DNA from: Saccoglossus kowalevskii
Lineage: Eukaryota; Hemichordata; Enteropneusta; Harrimaniidae
Length of the DNA: 64,000 bases
Assembly: GCF_000003605.2 (NCBI RefSeq)
Contig: NW_003108084.1
Span: forward strand, 524,883-588,882
Direction of reading: 5' to 3'
Numbering within the stretch: position 1 is the first letter of the stretch; each line of letters opens with the position of its first letter. The notes beneath the pieces are model-generated. The model had not been told where the DNA came from and ran no database searches. It saw nothing but the letters and a program-made list of their open reading frames with translations. Both the position numbers and the translations under genes were made by a program. Below, piece by piece: positions 50,568 through 61,900 of the stretch.

Positions 50568-50675
50568 CTCTATTTGTAGCACATCTCCAATAGAAATGCA
50601 CATATGCTAATATGACTTAGTTTTACCATAGACACAAAGCTGTCATTTACATAAGCAAATGTGCTACTAATAGAG
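50568..50675. mobile_element. Short inverted-repeat element (MITE-like, family E)
   Basis: The ends are imperfect inverted repeats: the left reads CTCTATTTGTAGCACAT and the right, reverse-complemented, CTCTATTAGTAGCACATTTG. The interior is about 75 bases with no coding content. It sits in the presumed SMAD 3'UTR, so a transcript would fold here. No second copy was noticed in the window, so assignment to a mobile family is tentative. Confidence 0.55.
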
Positions 50676-50865
50676 TAAATACAGTATATTTATAATTGCC
50701 AGAAAGTTATCGGTAGGAAACAGGTCAAACTTTTTGAGGAGGATCGTTTCGTTGGTTAGCAAAGAGGGCGCCATAAATTATTATGATGTAAAAATGAGAC
50801 TTATTTACATGATATAATATATATATAAAATAAAATATTATATTAAATCTAGGTTTCTGGAGGTG

Positions 50866-51407
50866 TCATCGGGGCAAGTTGAAAATAATTTCAATCCAAC
50901 AAGGACAGGAGGTAACAAACTGCCGAGAATAGCACGGCCCCCAGCCTTTGACAAAGCTGATCCTCACAGAGTTTGGATCGTACGGGCCGTCCATAAGTTC
51001 AGGGTTTCTAGTCCTTCGTAGAAGTTCAGATTTTTCATAATCAAAGATCCTGATCGAGTAACCAGGAGAGACTTTCCAGACGGACAATGTTCTAGAGTTT
51101 GGCGTGTCCAGTGTCGGTGAATTCACAAACATAGCGTGGTTGCTTCTGTTATACGCCCAAACACCGTCTTGTTCTCGGCTTATAGTCACTCCGTACCCTA
51201 TTTTAGTTCTAGTTCTAATGACAGACTCTGTCCGACATTCACGATCTAAAAGTCCGAGGCACAATCCATCGCCGTGAGGTAGTTCCTGAAAAATGTTTGC
51301 AGACTGGTGGTTAACTTGATACAACCGTCCAACCCGTGAGCGTAATTCCCAATATGCCACGTTGCACCAATGTATAGGTTGGGAGGCACAGTGTGAATCC
51401 TTGAGGT
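50866..51407 (-). CDS. SMAD6: Inhibitory SMAD (SMAD6/7 type), last coding exon, MH2 domain
   Basis: The exon encodes 179 residues plus a TGA stop; its first two bases finish a codon begun in the previous exon. It covers the complete MH2 domain: HWCNVAYWE (exon residues 12-20), GRLY (26-29), [10 protein letters not shown] (42-51), KIGYGV (68-73), DGVWAYNRS (80-88), FVNSPTLD (93-100), FDYEKS (121-126), [18 protein letters not shown] (139-156) and the [11 protein letters not shown] end. The last segment includes the L3 loop that contacts type I receptors. The protein ends in NLPR and lacks the C-terminal SSxS phosphorylation motif of receptor-regulated SMADs, which marks it as an inhibitory SMAD. 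The [13 protein letters not shown] block and CYSRQF match vertebrate SMAD6 better than SMAD7; many invertebrates have a single SMAD6/7 gene, so the symbol is by closest resemblance. Known role: binds activated type I receptors or SMAD partners and damps BMP/TGF-beta signalling. No breaks are seen. MH1 and linker are not in view. Confidence 0.97.
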
Positions 51408-51436
51408 CTATAAGCACAAAGAGACAAAAAGAACGT
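51408..51436 (-). other. 3' splice site of the SMAD6/7 last exon
   Basis: Read on the minus strand, a pyrimidine-rich tract (GTTCTTTTTGTCTCTTTG) runs into TGCTTATAG, and the exon begins directly after this AG. A branch-point-like ATTAAC lies just upstream of the tract. The acceptor falls a few codons before the conserved HWCNVAYWE start of MH2, about where vertebrate inhibitory SMADs also have their last intron (from memory). The open frame continues upstream of the AG only as far as an in-frame GTG, with no ATG, which supports splicing rather than an intronless start. Confidence 0.88.
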
Positions 51437-51486
51437 TAATCATAAACAGTGCTACACACAAGAACATCATGAAACAACATACAAGA

Positions 51487-51832
51487 ACATTGTGAAAAAC
51501 CCACTAGAATGTTGTGAAAAACCCACTAGAATGTTGAGAAAAACCCACTAGAATGTTGTGAAAAACCACACTAGAATGTTGTGAAAAACCCACTAGAATG
51601 TTGTGAAAAACCCACTAGAATGTTGTGAAAAACCCACTAGAATGTTGTGAAAAACCCACTAGAATGTTGTGAAAAACCCACTAGAATGTTGTGAAAAACC
51701 CACTAGAATGTTGTGAAAAAACCCACTAGAATGTTGTGAAAAACCCACTAGAATGTTGTGAAAAACCCACTAGAATGTTGTGAAAAACCCACTAGAATGT
51801 TGTGAAAAACCCACTAGAATGTTGTGAAAAAA
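51487..51832. repeat. 22-bp minisatellite beside the SMAD splice acceptor
   Basis: About 15-16 nearly identical copies of CCCACTAGAATGTTGTGAAA plus AA. Occasional variants occur: one A gained, one A for C, GTTGAG for GTTGTG. The array begins about 80 bases upstream of the acceptor of the last SMAD exon, inside the intron. On the sense strand every unit reads TTTTTCACAACATTCTAG, a pyrimidine run ending in TAG. Degenerate flanking units (AAGAACATCATGAAA, AAGAACATTGTGAAA) at 51460-51495 suggest the array grew from local sequence. Confidence 0.95.
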
Positions 51833-52061
51833 CACATGATAACATTGTGAAAGTTGTGTTATTATGAAGACACAAACAATAAATTTGATTCAGGATTGGA
51901 ACACAAAAATACTAATACATCCTAATTTGTTGATATAATTACATCCACAAATGACAAAAACATTTATAGACAAAATATGAAAATTAATATGCATAATATT
52001 TTGGTTCAAAGAACATCATAAACAAATGAAAAGCTATATTAATAATTTATTATTATTAAAA

Positions 52062-52111
52062 AGGGATGTTTGTTTTTTGCTTCGTTCCTCCTATTTTAGT
52101 TCAGTCTGTAA
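52062..52111. repeat. Direct repeat flanking the SMAD exon, right arm
   Basis: Partner of 50226-50279, same orientation, with several mismatches and small length differences. It ends where a D-type MITE (52112-52242) begins. Confidence 0.7.
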
Positions 52112-52242
52112 TACTGTGAAATACTTTATTTTAGCTGGAATTAATTTTCGCTGAAAAGATCATTTGGGGTGTTTTGTATGGAATTTATTTTCAATTGATC
52201 ATCCCTTCAATGAAAATAGTGAAAATTAAGTATTTTACAGTA
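52112..52242. mobile_element. MITE family D, short complete copy
   Basis: Starts TACTGTGAAATACTTTATTT and ends AAGTATTTTACAGTA, so the termini are inverted repeats. Inside are the family's paired motifs ATTTTCGCTGAAAA and GAAAATAGTGAAAATTAAG. It is AT-rich with no reading frame. The TACTGTAAAATAC terminus recurs at 30078, 33431, 39622, 52527 and 52762. Confidence 0.8.
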
Positions 52243-52526
52243 AACAGTATTTGTTCTATTAGTATATGCATGTGGTTGCGTAATAGTAAAAAAAATTGTC
52301 TATAGACAAAATAAACCATATTTGCATCTTCAGGACCCTGAGTGAAACTAGCAAAACTACAAGACAGCACAATTTTCATCAAATTTGCAAGTATTTGTCT
52401 CTCATAAATTTCGCAGCATCACACTTGCAGCGTGAATTGCTTCAGGTAATCTTAAATTGCACAGTCGGATATCAACTGTTTCACACACAGTGCAACCTTT
52501 TATAGCTATTAATCAAGCATGTATCA

Positions 52527-52660
52527 TATACGGTAAAATACTTTGTTTTCGCTTGGAACTAATTTTCGCTATTTTCGCTAAAGGAATGATTCATTGTAAA
52601 TAAAATCCAGCGATTACACATTTTTCCTATATTTTACATTGAACTCAGAAATCAGTATTT
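52527..52660. mobile_element. MITE family D, partial copy
   Basis: Begins TACGGTAAAATACTTTG and continues TTTTCGCTTGGAACTAATTT and TTTCGCTAAAGGAATGATTC, then AAAATCCAGCGATT, closely matching 30078-30276. The mirrored right half is not evident, so it appears to be a left-half copy. Confidence 0.7.
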
Positions 52661-52761
52661 CAAGTTTAAAGTTTTTACTTGAATGTGTAAGGTCAGTTAA
52701 ATTGTACTTAAAAATAACAGAAATGAACACATTACATTTTTTTGACACATTACAAAATAAT

Positions 52762-52884
52762 TACTGTAAAATAACTTTGTTTTTGCTTGGAATTAATTTT
52801 CGCTATTATCGCTGAAGGAATGATCCATTTTACATTCAATTTGTCAAAAATCAGTGTTTTTCATAAATACTAGTATTTTACATG
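52762..52884. mobile_element. MITE family D, partial copy
   Basis: Begins TACTGTAAAATAACTTTG, then CTTGGAATTAATTTTCGCTA and TCGCTGAAGGAATGATCC. A weak TAGTATTTTACATG may be the remnant of the right terminus. It lies about 100 bases from another left-half copy in the same orientation. Confidence 0.65.
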
Positions 52885-55315
52885 TTATATGTTTACTCAT
52901 TTGCATACAAACACACCAAACTGATAATGTTTTAATGTCACCTAATATATATTTAGAGAGATATTTACAAAATTACAGTAAACATTTCACCTCAATGGCT
53001 ATTTTGACAGGTAGTTTTCACCTTTAGTTGAAATTTAAAAAAAATCGCATAATTATCTAAAAATTGCATGGTGGGTTTGGTGGATCAAAAGCAAAGCAAA
53101 AATATATTAACTGAAGGGAACTATTTTTTTTTTTTTTTTTCTATAATTTTCAACAAAGTGGCATAAAACAAATGAATTATGTTGTCGTTGAATTCAGGTG
53201 GTTGATAAAAACCCACACACAACAGTTCACCCATTACGGGTATACTTTGCTTGGTGTCCCCGTGGACTCCAAAGACGTTATTAGAATTCAACTGAGAGAC
53301 GAAATAAATTCAAGTTCCTTTCTTTTCAAATATTAATCTAAACTCATCACCTCACATTGACCATTCTCAAACAAATAAACATAATTAATAAATAAATAAA
53401 TCATTAAAAAAAATCATGGTACAACCACATTCATTGAAGGTCATTTTTTTTCATTTTTATATTTGTATTTGGTGACAAACATTTCCAAACAACTACTAAT
53501 CAGAACATACCAACAATATAATATGATTAAGTAGCAAAGCTATAATGTAAAATAAATTTGCATAAATGCTAAAAATAACTTTTACAAGCAAATACAATTA
53601 ACAATTCAATTCACAAATTTAAATCTGGGTCACCGGGTACATATTAACATAATTGCAAATGAACACAGGAGGCTTCTTGTTGTTGTTTTAAGGTCAACAC
53701 AGAGAACTGACAGCCTTTTAGACAGAGTGAAGAAACACCAATAAAACACCCGACTTAAACCAACAATCCCCTGACCCTAATCACTGGGAAATTCCATCAC
53801 AAAAGCTTTGCTTATGACAAGAAAATCTAACAGTATATTAATCATAGAACACTGGTATGTCCTTTGCCTACACAATCATGCCAACTAAAACATCTGTCAA
53901 ATTGTTTTCAATCATTTCCACTTTAGTTTAAACATATAAAAAACTTTTTATCAATAGTTTTCGATCAAAATATAGAGTAAAATTGATGATATATGTTTAC
54001 AGACTGCTCAGTAATAAAGTTATAAAATAACTATCACATTTGACCTTATCTACTTTGGTTTAAATATTAACCAAAATATATTAGCCGAACCTAATTTAGA
54101 CTTGAGTGTACTACGTAGGTAGGTGTTTGTATTCACACACTTTTACGTAACGCTGCAATCAGAGAAGTTGCTCGAATACAAACTTTGGTTTTAGGGGAGG
54201 GGAAAAAGGTTAACCCAAACGGAGTGTATGTGTAGTCGGTTAAAAGGAGTTATGAACCATGTCCCACAGAACTTACCCACTTTAATGTACTAACGTTGAG
54301 TATACAAAGGTTATACTGGCATATAGTGTGTCTTGTACCTATCAACACTTAACGCACAGGGGGCACAAAAAGGGGAATGTTGAAAGCACTGGTAGTATTA
54401 AGTAGTCAGGCTCTCCTAAGTAAATCCAAAACTGTCGATGCAGAAAAAGGAACTAGACTTTTCGATCACAGTAGTAATTTTCTCAGTGTTTTTTAAATAG
54501 GCTGCCCCATATTCCTCGTTCTGAACAAGTTAATACTTTTTTCAGCTGCATGTACTTGGAATATGCAGAAGTCACCACTAGACACCAAAATAATCTATAA
54601 GTTTATAAACATAGAGTCTCTGTGTGATATGGAATAACTGCACCACCAGTTTTGGACGATACCCAAAAACATATTTCCTACAGATTATCACGGCAAGAAA
54701 ACATACAATTTTGCAGTTCGTCAGATTTTTAAAAAAATTATCTTTTTGTACTTTTTACTATTTTTCCACAGAATTATCTGACCTAGATTAAGGTGGATGA
54801 ACTTTTTACCCACGATGCATTGTCTAAAAGTGTTCCTTAATGCCAAGTCAAACAAAATACTTCAAACGCTTTGACATGATTCTTCCATTAGCCACACTCT
54901 AGATGAAATACAAACAAATAACTTGTCATTTTAAGCCAAAAAAGGTCAAAAATCTTTTCAATAACAGTAAGAAATGTAGGCAACGTTTTAGCCAAATTCG
55001 AAATTTCTAATTCTAAATTGTGGAATTAACCATATGCTTTAAAGCAGCCTTGATTACCAACTTAACATTCTTAGCAAAAAACAACAAAGAATAAATCACA
55101 GATTTAAATACACAAACAGTAATATTTATGAATCAACAGAGTCATAAGTTTATAGTAAGTAACCATTTTGAGGTCGAGGACTAATGTGATGACTTTTCTG
55201 TTAACAAGATCAGCAATGTTTAGAATAACCACCGGGTATACTATATGTGTAGTAAAGGAATGTAACTTGTAAATAAACTAAATAGCTTACTTTGACAAAT
55301 GCAGCTCGGATTAGC

Positions 55316-55950
55316 ACCCCTAGTATTGGAGAAGGTTTGCCCAAGTATTGGAAAAGGTTTGCCCAAGTATTGGAGAAGGTAAGCCCTAGTATTGGAGAAG
55401 GTTTGCCCAAGTATTGGAGAAAGTCTGCCCCAAGTATTGGAGATGGTCTGCCCCCAGTATTTGAGATGGTCTGCCCCTACCTTAGTATTAGAGGTGGTCC
55501 GCCCCCTATTGCAGTTTTAGAGGTGGTCTGCTCAAACCCAGTAATAGAGGTGATCCAATCCACGTGAGTATTGGAGGGCCCTTACGCCAGTATTAAAGGT
55601 AGTCTGCCCTAAAACCAGTATTGGTGATGGTCCTACCTCAGTATTATAAGTGGTCCGCTCCTACCTCGGAATTGGAGAGTCCCTACCCCAATTTTGGAGG
55701 TAGTTTGCCCCAAGCCCAGTAGTGGAGGTGGTCCATCCCTACTCCAGTATTGTAGATAGCAGTCTGCCCCTATCCCAGATTTCTAGGTGGTCTGCCCCTA
55801 CCCCGAATTGTGGGTGGTCTGCCCCAAACCCAGAATTGTGGGTGGTCTGTCCCAAACCCAGTATTGTAGATGGTATTACCCTAGTATTGTAGGTGTACAG
55901 CATTACCCCTACCAAATTGAAGGTGGTCCCTTCCCACCCTCAGTATTGGA
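55316..55950. repeat. Graded minisatellite, 22-bp units passing into diverged longer units
   Basis: The left end (55319-55440) has close copies of AGTATTGGAGAAGGTTTGCC plus CA. To the right the motif becomes a looser, longer unit around AGTATTGGAGGTGGTCTGCC plus a CCCTACCC-like tail, still visible to about 55950. Reading frames of 91 and 93 residues on the plus strand here are made of this repeat and are not genes. It lies in the presumed SMAD intron. Confidence 0.9.
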
Positions 55951-58900
55951 CATTGTGCACTTGATATTACTGAGAGCTGAAGTGAAGGGTATCGTATGTA
56001 AACCCTCAATTAGTATTAATAAGCATAAACCGGGGAATGAGATGGTGATGAGAAATGGGGTCACGTAGCCCTGCCTAGAATTTCACCGGAAATCAAGAGG
56101 ATAAACCATTATTTATGCCAAGAAATAGATAATTTATCATTATTTTATTTATTTATTTCTAAGTATGAAGAAATGGAACTGATATACATAAAAGCAGGGA
56201 AAGTGTGACACCATGAACATAACATCTCAAACTGTATTGCAGAGATGAGAAAGAGATCATGTACCCCAAAAAGGGGTGAATTACATTAATATTACATTTC
56301 AATACTAATTGATTACAGAAAAAAAATTTTGAAATAACTGGAACTAATCTGTCAACCACTGAGTCACCACAGCCCTGCAAGCTAACTTATATATGAATCA
56401 ACAGACCATGTGTGGCCCGACTTTCAAGCCATTATTTCGACATTCGTACATTTCCAAACCCTATTAAGAATACATCAGACTGAGAAAAACAGCAAGTGAA
56501 CAAAAAAGTGGTCAGAAAATCAAAATGTGATTTAAAAACACAATTGAACCTTGCCCCCAAAATAGTCAGAGTATCACTGTCGTCATTAATACAGAGAAGC
56601 TATGTGGCATGTCATAACATTTGTTTAATGTGTGCATCAGAGCCCCATGCCACTATCTAGCACATCATTCCATAAACACTAACACAATTACAGGACATTC
56701 CTTAGCTCTGCCAAAAAAAAAAATACATACACTTTTTATTTTAACAGGGTATTTACCAACTTTTGTTCACAAAACTAGGTCGATGGATCATTGTGGTTGC
56801 CTGGGAAACCCTATCAAGGTCAAGTTTTCAACCCTGAAAGTTCTTTGTGCTACCCTAACAAATTTATGTTGTAAACAGCGTGGTTTGGAAAAAAACTGCA
56901 TATGGTCTTCGGACATTGTCGTTCAGAGCCTTCCAAACTACTCAATTACGCAAAACGCAAACTGAGACACAAATCTTTGAGGGCTCCTATCCTCACCCCC
57001 CTCTCTAGGCCGTTATTTCCCATGAAGAGGGGAAAACGTGATAGCATGTCCCACTCAAACATCTATGAAATCACACAAACATCTGGGACATTACTCAAAT
57101 TCATGGTAAACTTAAAATGCAAATGTTTCAGAACACATTCCTGGCACTTGAAAGCTTTTCTGATACGACTTGAAAGTTTAACCTCCTAAGCCACATATGA
57201 AAGCATGCCTGTGTAACAGATTGGTTAAGAGAACACCTCACAGTCAACTAGACAAAAATCTGTATTTTAATTCCAAAAGATGGTAGATAATTTGAATGAT
57301 TCACGAGTCACAACTATAATTCTAATAATAAACTAATGTGGATTATACACAAAAAAACTTGCATTTTCCATGGCACTATGTAAAAATTTTACAGTTTATT
57401 TAAACATTATTCAAAACATGGTGTGTATGTATTGAGGACAGCTATATCTTGTCAATGCAGATAGGCAAACAGGTCAAATTTAGTTCTCAAGATTGCAGGC
57501 ATATTCACTGACAACAATTTGGTCCACTTTGTGTAAATTTAAGTCAATAATTTGAGAACTGTGACAAGCAAAAACAGATAAATATTTGCAAGGCATTTCG
57601 TACTGAGTATAAATAAAACTTCGGCAATATTGGAGAGATCATAAACAATTTTAAACCCTTTTATATTAATTTCTATTTTTAACACAGTAGTACAGTACAA
57701 CACATCAAAATATGAAGTCATCATCAGACAGTTATTAATAATATCTCATATTTTACAACTTAGGCATTTTAATGAGGAGAATGACCTTAAAAATGAAAAA
57801 AATTATTAGACCTGTGAGAGGGCTGTTTATGGCATATTTTTGTTGTACGTTTGTCGCTGACTAATTATCTGCAACGTCAATGTTTGTTTGTCCATTGCCT
57901 ATTTTCAACTGTAAATAATTTACAATCACATTGCAGTAAAATCTGAACTCTCAAAAAATTAACGACACACACACACACAAAATACACAGTACAAAAATGT
58001 AATATACATGTATATATAATGTGAATGTTACATGACATCGATTTAATTTTTTTACGATTTTACACTTTTTTAGATTAAGGAATTTTTAATGTTGTTTTTA
58101 TGGGATTGTCAGCAAATAAGGTCACTGGCCTGGTAATTGAACTGTACACTGGAAAGTGCTTTTTTCCCTCTCAGAACACTAGTTTGAGTATTTGTATGTT
58201 TTACAATATAGCCAGCTGGATAAGCATAATGCCATGACACTGAACTTTTTGTCAGCGGCCTCACTATTGATTTTTCATGACAATGTGGTTTGTCAAGCAG
58301 AAAAATTACACATCATTTCATGAAAAATTCAACGGCGGATCCCTGAAGTGTTATTACACATTTCCGGCATAAATGGACAAAAAAAAAAAAACACCGAAAA
58401 AAATACTTTGTATAACACAACAGGTTATGAGTAGTAGTGACGACTACGGATAAGGTTTATTTATTTGCCAAATAGTATATGTATACATACGCATGTAGAA
58501 TACATTCAACTCAGCCATGCAGACATTACTTTGTTGGTAGCCTGCCAGTAACCTTGAAAGACTGAAAAATTGCCCGAATTTAAATATCTCAAATGAATAT
58601 TTCTCGCCCATATGCTGAAAACCAAACAAATTAAATGTTCAATATTATTGTGAATCTATTTAATTTCCACTACTAGGAATTATGGCATTACTGAAAACCA
58701 TATTCCACAAACGCGCTGATGTTTCATGTTGCAGTATCCGAGAGAAAATTTAGGTGCTACAAAATTTACATGATTTTTACTTAAAGCAGTTAGATATATC
58801 ATGCAAATATACATTAACGACAGTATCTCAAAAGTACAGATGAATTTCTGTGAAACCGAGGCGGAAGTGGTAAAACGCATGCAGATTGTATCCACGAACT

Positions 58901-61900
58901 TAACCGTAAATTGAATTTAAAAATTGTCACAAAAATAAGAAATATGTGAAAACCTAAAAGTATTAAGTTTTTTCGACAATTACAGGCATTTAAAAAAAAA
59001 ATAACCCAGAAACTATTATTGATTGTGAATATGTACCCCCAAAAGTACCAGGATGTGTGACCTTTAAGGGTCATGCATCTGACCTATATGCTGCAAATAT
59101 ATATATACGATAACTGAAAGATATTATTAATATTTTAAATAGTCACTGTGATAATGTTTAGTGTTGCAATTATTAGTTTCACAAAGGGGAAAAGGAAAAT
59201 TATTTGATGTAATTTAAGTCTATGGAAGTCTTGCATATAAGCTCGGCTTTGGATAAAAAAAATATAGTTTACAGGTTTCAAGTTTCAGTATCTGTCCATA
59301 GCTAATATTTCAGTCCTTAAACAGTCAACTAATTAATCAGCTGGTAAATGCTACTTTCAATCATTCTAAGAAATCGAGCAATTAAGTTTAAATGCTAAAT
59401 TTAAGTACGACTACATCTGCACTTGTAAAACTGTTAATGATCTTGAGCGATCACGTGTACAATGGATTGATATTGATACTTCAAAATTCTATAAAACACT
59501 AAACATGGAAACTTTTATGGAAACTGGTCATCAAGGCACTATTTAGGTGATATTCAGGCCTAACATATACAAGTAATACAATAAACTACTTAACCAGATT
59601 TATTTATTAATAAATTGATCTATTGGCAGATGGATGGCACATTTCGGAATCCTGGATCACAGGTTTTCAGTTTTACTATAACTCAATAATACAATCCAGT
59701 CAAGCAATATCCGGAATCACAGTTGTGTGACTGGTCAATTAGTGGTGAGAGGTCACACAAGGTCAACTAATTACACTCGTTAATGCAACAGATAATGACA
59801 TGTCAGCTATTATCATTCCTGTATAACTTCAAGTAAATAGTTCAAAAGTACTTTATATACTATCGGTATCATAGATATAGAAGATCAGATTAAGGTGTGA
59901 TATGCAGATGAAGATTCCAACTGAAATCACGTGAAATAATCACATTGCAAGACAGATGTTTATTTCTAGAAATGGTAGTGACATTTGTCTTAGTGTCCTC
60001 TGTGTGTGTATGTATTACCAGTGTTTACCCGTTTTTGAAAAAGAGCGATAACATCGCTTATTCCACAATCCAACGTTTGCAAGCGCCAACAGTTTTGCGG
60101 TCAGAACAAGTTCATTCAACTCACACGAAATGAGATCATCATATCATTTATACATAGATAATAAAGTTTCATAATGTTTTACTTGTATCGTCCTTGCGAT
60201 AAAATAGTAGCCCATGCTCTAACATACATGACAGAGGTGTGCCTATAGTCAAAATATATATTTTGCAATTCTGGTATATAATAAATGTAAATTTTGAAGC
60301 GTTCTACCTGGACGCATGAACAAATTGCTCCCTTGCGATTTTGGAGGGAAATGACTTTAATGTTGTGAAAACTGCAATAAAATTACGAAAGCAGTGCAAT
60401 TCATAAATTTACATGAATTACGTGATTATTACGCAAGTTTTAAAAAAAAACTGGGTCATGCATTTGTGGTTTAGAGAGAGTATCGTGAAAAATTGTTGTT
60501 TTAATTTAATAGGAAATTAATAGCGTTAGTACAGTCAAATAGTCATGCAAGTTTTTCACGTCTTAGAGGCCTCAGTGAAATTTACGCTGCCATACACTTT
60601 AAAATACGTTAAAATTAAAATCTGGAATTAAAACAGTTTTAAAGAATATGCAATACCCAAACACAGAATTAGGTAAGCATGTAGCTAGTAGTAAATAAGG
60701 TGCAATGCTAAAGCCTTGAAGGGATTTAACTCCTAGCTACTGACAGGTTGATTCTAAGAATGCTAATATCATATAATGGACTACCATTATACACTATGCA
60801 AATACAACCCACTGATATACATGAGGCAGCAGGCACCATAGTGGAAGCAGAGAGACAGTGGATACAGACAGACCGGCACCACTAAAAGCTGTCACAACAG
60901 ATACAGATTGTTCATCTCTGCACAGAAATAACAGGGACTTGTAATATTGAACACAATCTAACAATTCAGATTATTAAGCTACAAGAGTTATTATTTTTAT
61001 AGGAAATTATGAGCTTTGGGAAAATAATGCCGATTTAATATGGCAAGTGACATATTTTCAAAATTTAGAAAAATCATAGTGAAAATTTGGCTGGGAAGTC
61101 GCTCTAACTTTTGTGAAATTTTCATCTGATTGAATGCCCCGAGAATTCAATAAATTAATGATTTTTAGTGGCGAAATATCAACCATTTTTTGTGTACAAA
61201 ACGAATTCTTTAATTTTAGCGAGACAAGTCACTGAAATCATTGTGGACAGGATCCTAAAAAATGAAAAAAAAATTGTCTTCACAACGCCATTACAGTATA
61301 CAGTTAATATTCCCATGAAGCAAGGTTTACCAGTTACAAAAACAAACAAGTTACTACACAGCCCATCAAGATCAGCAACCTGTATACCTAAAGTAAATAC
61401 GCATGGTTTAAAATTTCCTGTTTTATATGAGTTAAATTGACACTCACGATTGGGCAACACCTCTAAACCACACTACAGGTATATGTATGTAGTCATCTGG
61501 CGAAACATTGTGAATGCCTTGACCTCAAAACAAATAACTGATTGGACACCATTTAGAAAATGTGTAAATGGGAAAAGGGGTTGTGAAGTATGTATGAATA
61601 GGATATAATAGCAATTCACTGTCTTGCCAACATGGCTTTTCACAACGACTGTGTGCTGAGATTCTTAATCTACAAACCACTCGCCAAGCCCACGCTGTGT
61701 ACGGTATTCACCCTCCCCCAACCATTTACGATTCCCTTTGTGGAGACGACATTCAACCCCAGAGGAGCTTAACAAAAAATGCGATCAGTTGGAGTTTCTT
61801 TTTAAACTTGATTATAAAATTGAACCGAAAACTGGGACGGAGCTTGATCGAATCACTCTGAGATGGGAGAGAAAAAAAAAAGTATGTCGACATTAAGTGA

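Larger units (their letters stand above)
50196..50865 (-). other. SMAD6: Probable 3'UTR of the SMAD6/7 gene
   Basis: This is the sequence from the stop codon to just past the first AATAAA on the sense strand, about 650 bases downstream. It contains a 108-bp inverted-repeat element (50568-50675), a short imperfect duplication with a GAATCCTTGTCTA core (near 50400-50485), and one arm of a direct repeat shared with the intron (50226-50279). The end is inferred from the hexamer alone; the real transcript could be longer. Confidence 0.45.

Noticed and set aside
51487-51832. Regular short repeats resembling a CRISPR array
   Set aside because: Period is 22 bases with no unique spacers; it is a plain minisatellite in an animal intron.
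61168-61460. Overlapping plus and minus frames of 90 and 93 residues in the SMAD intron
   Set aside because: Open on both strands at once, with no resemblance to the SMAD linker or MH1.
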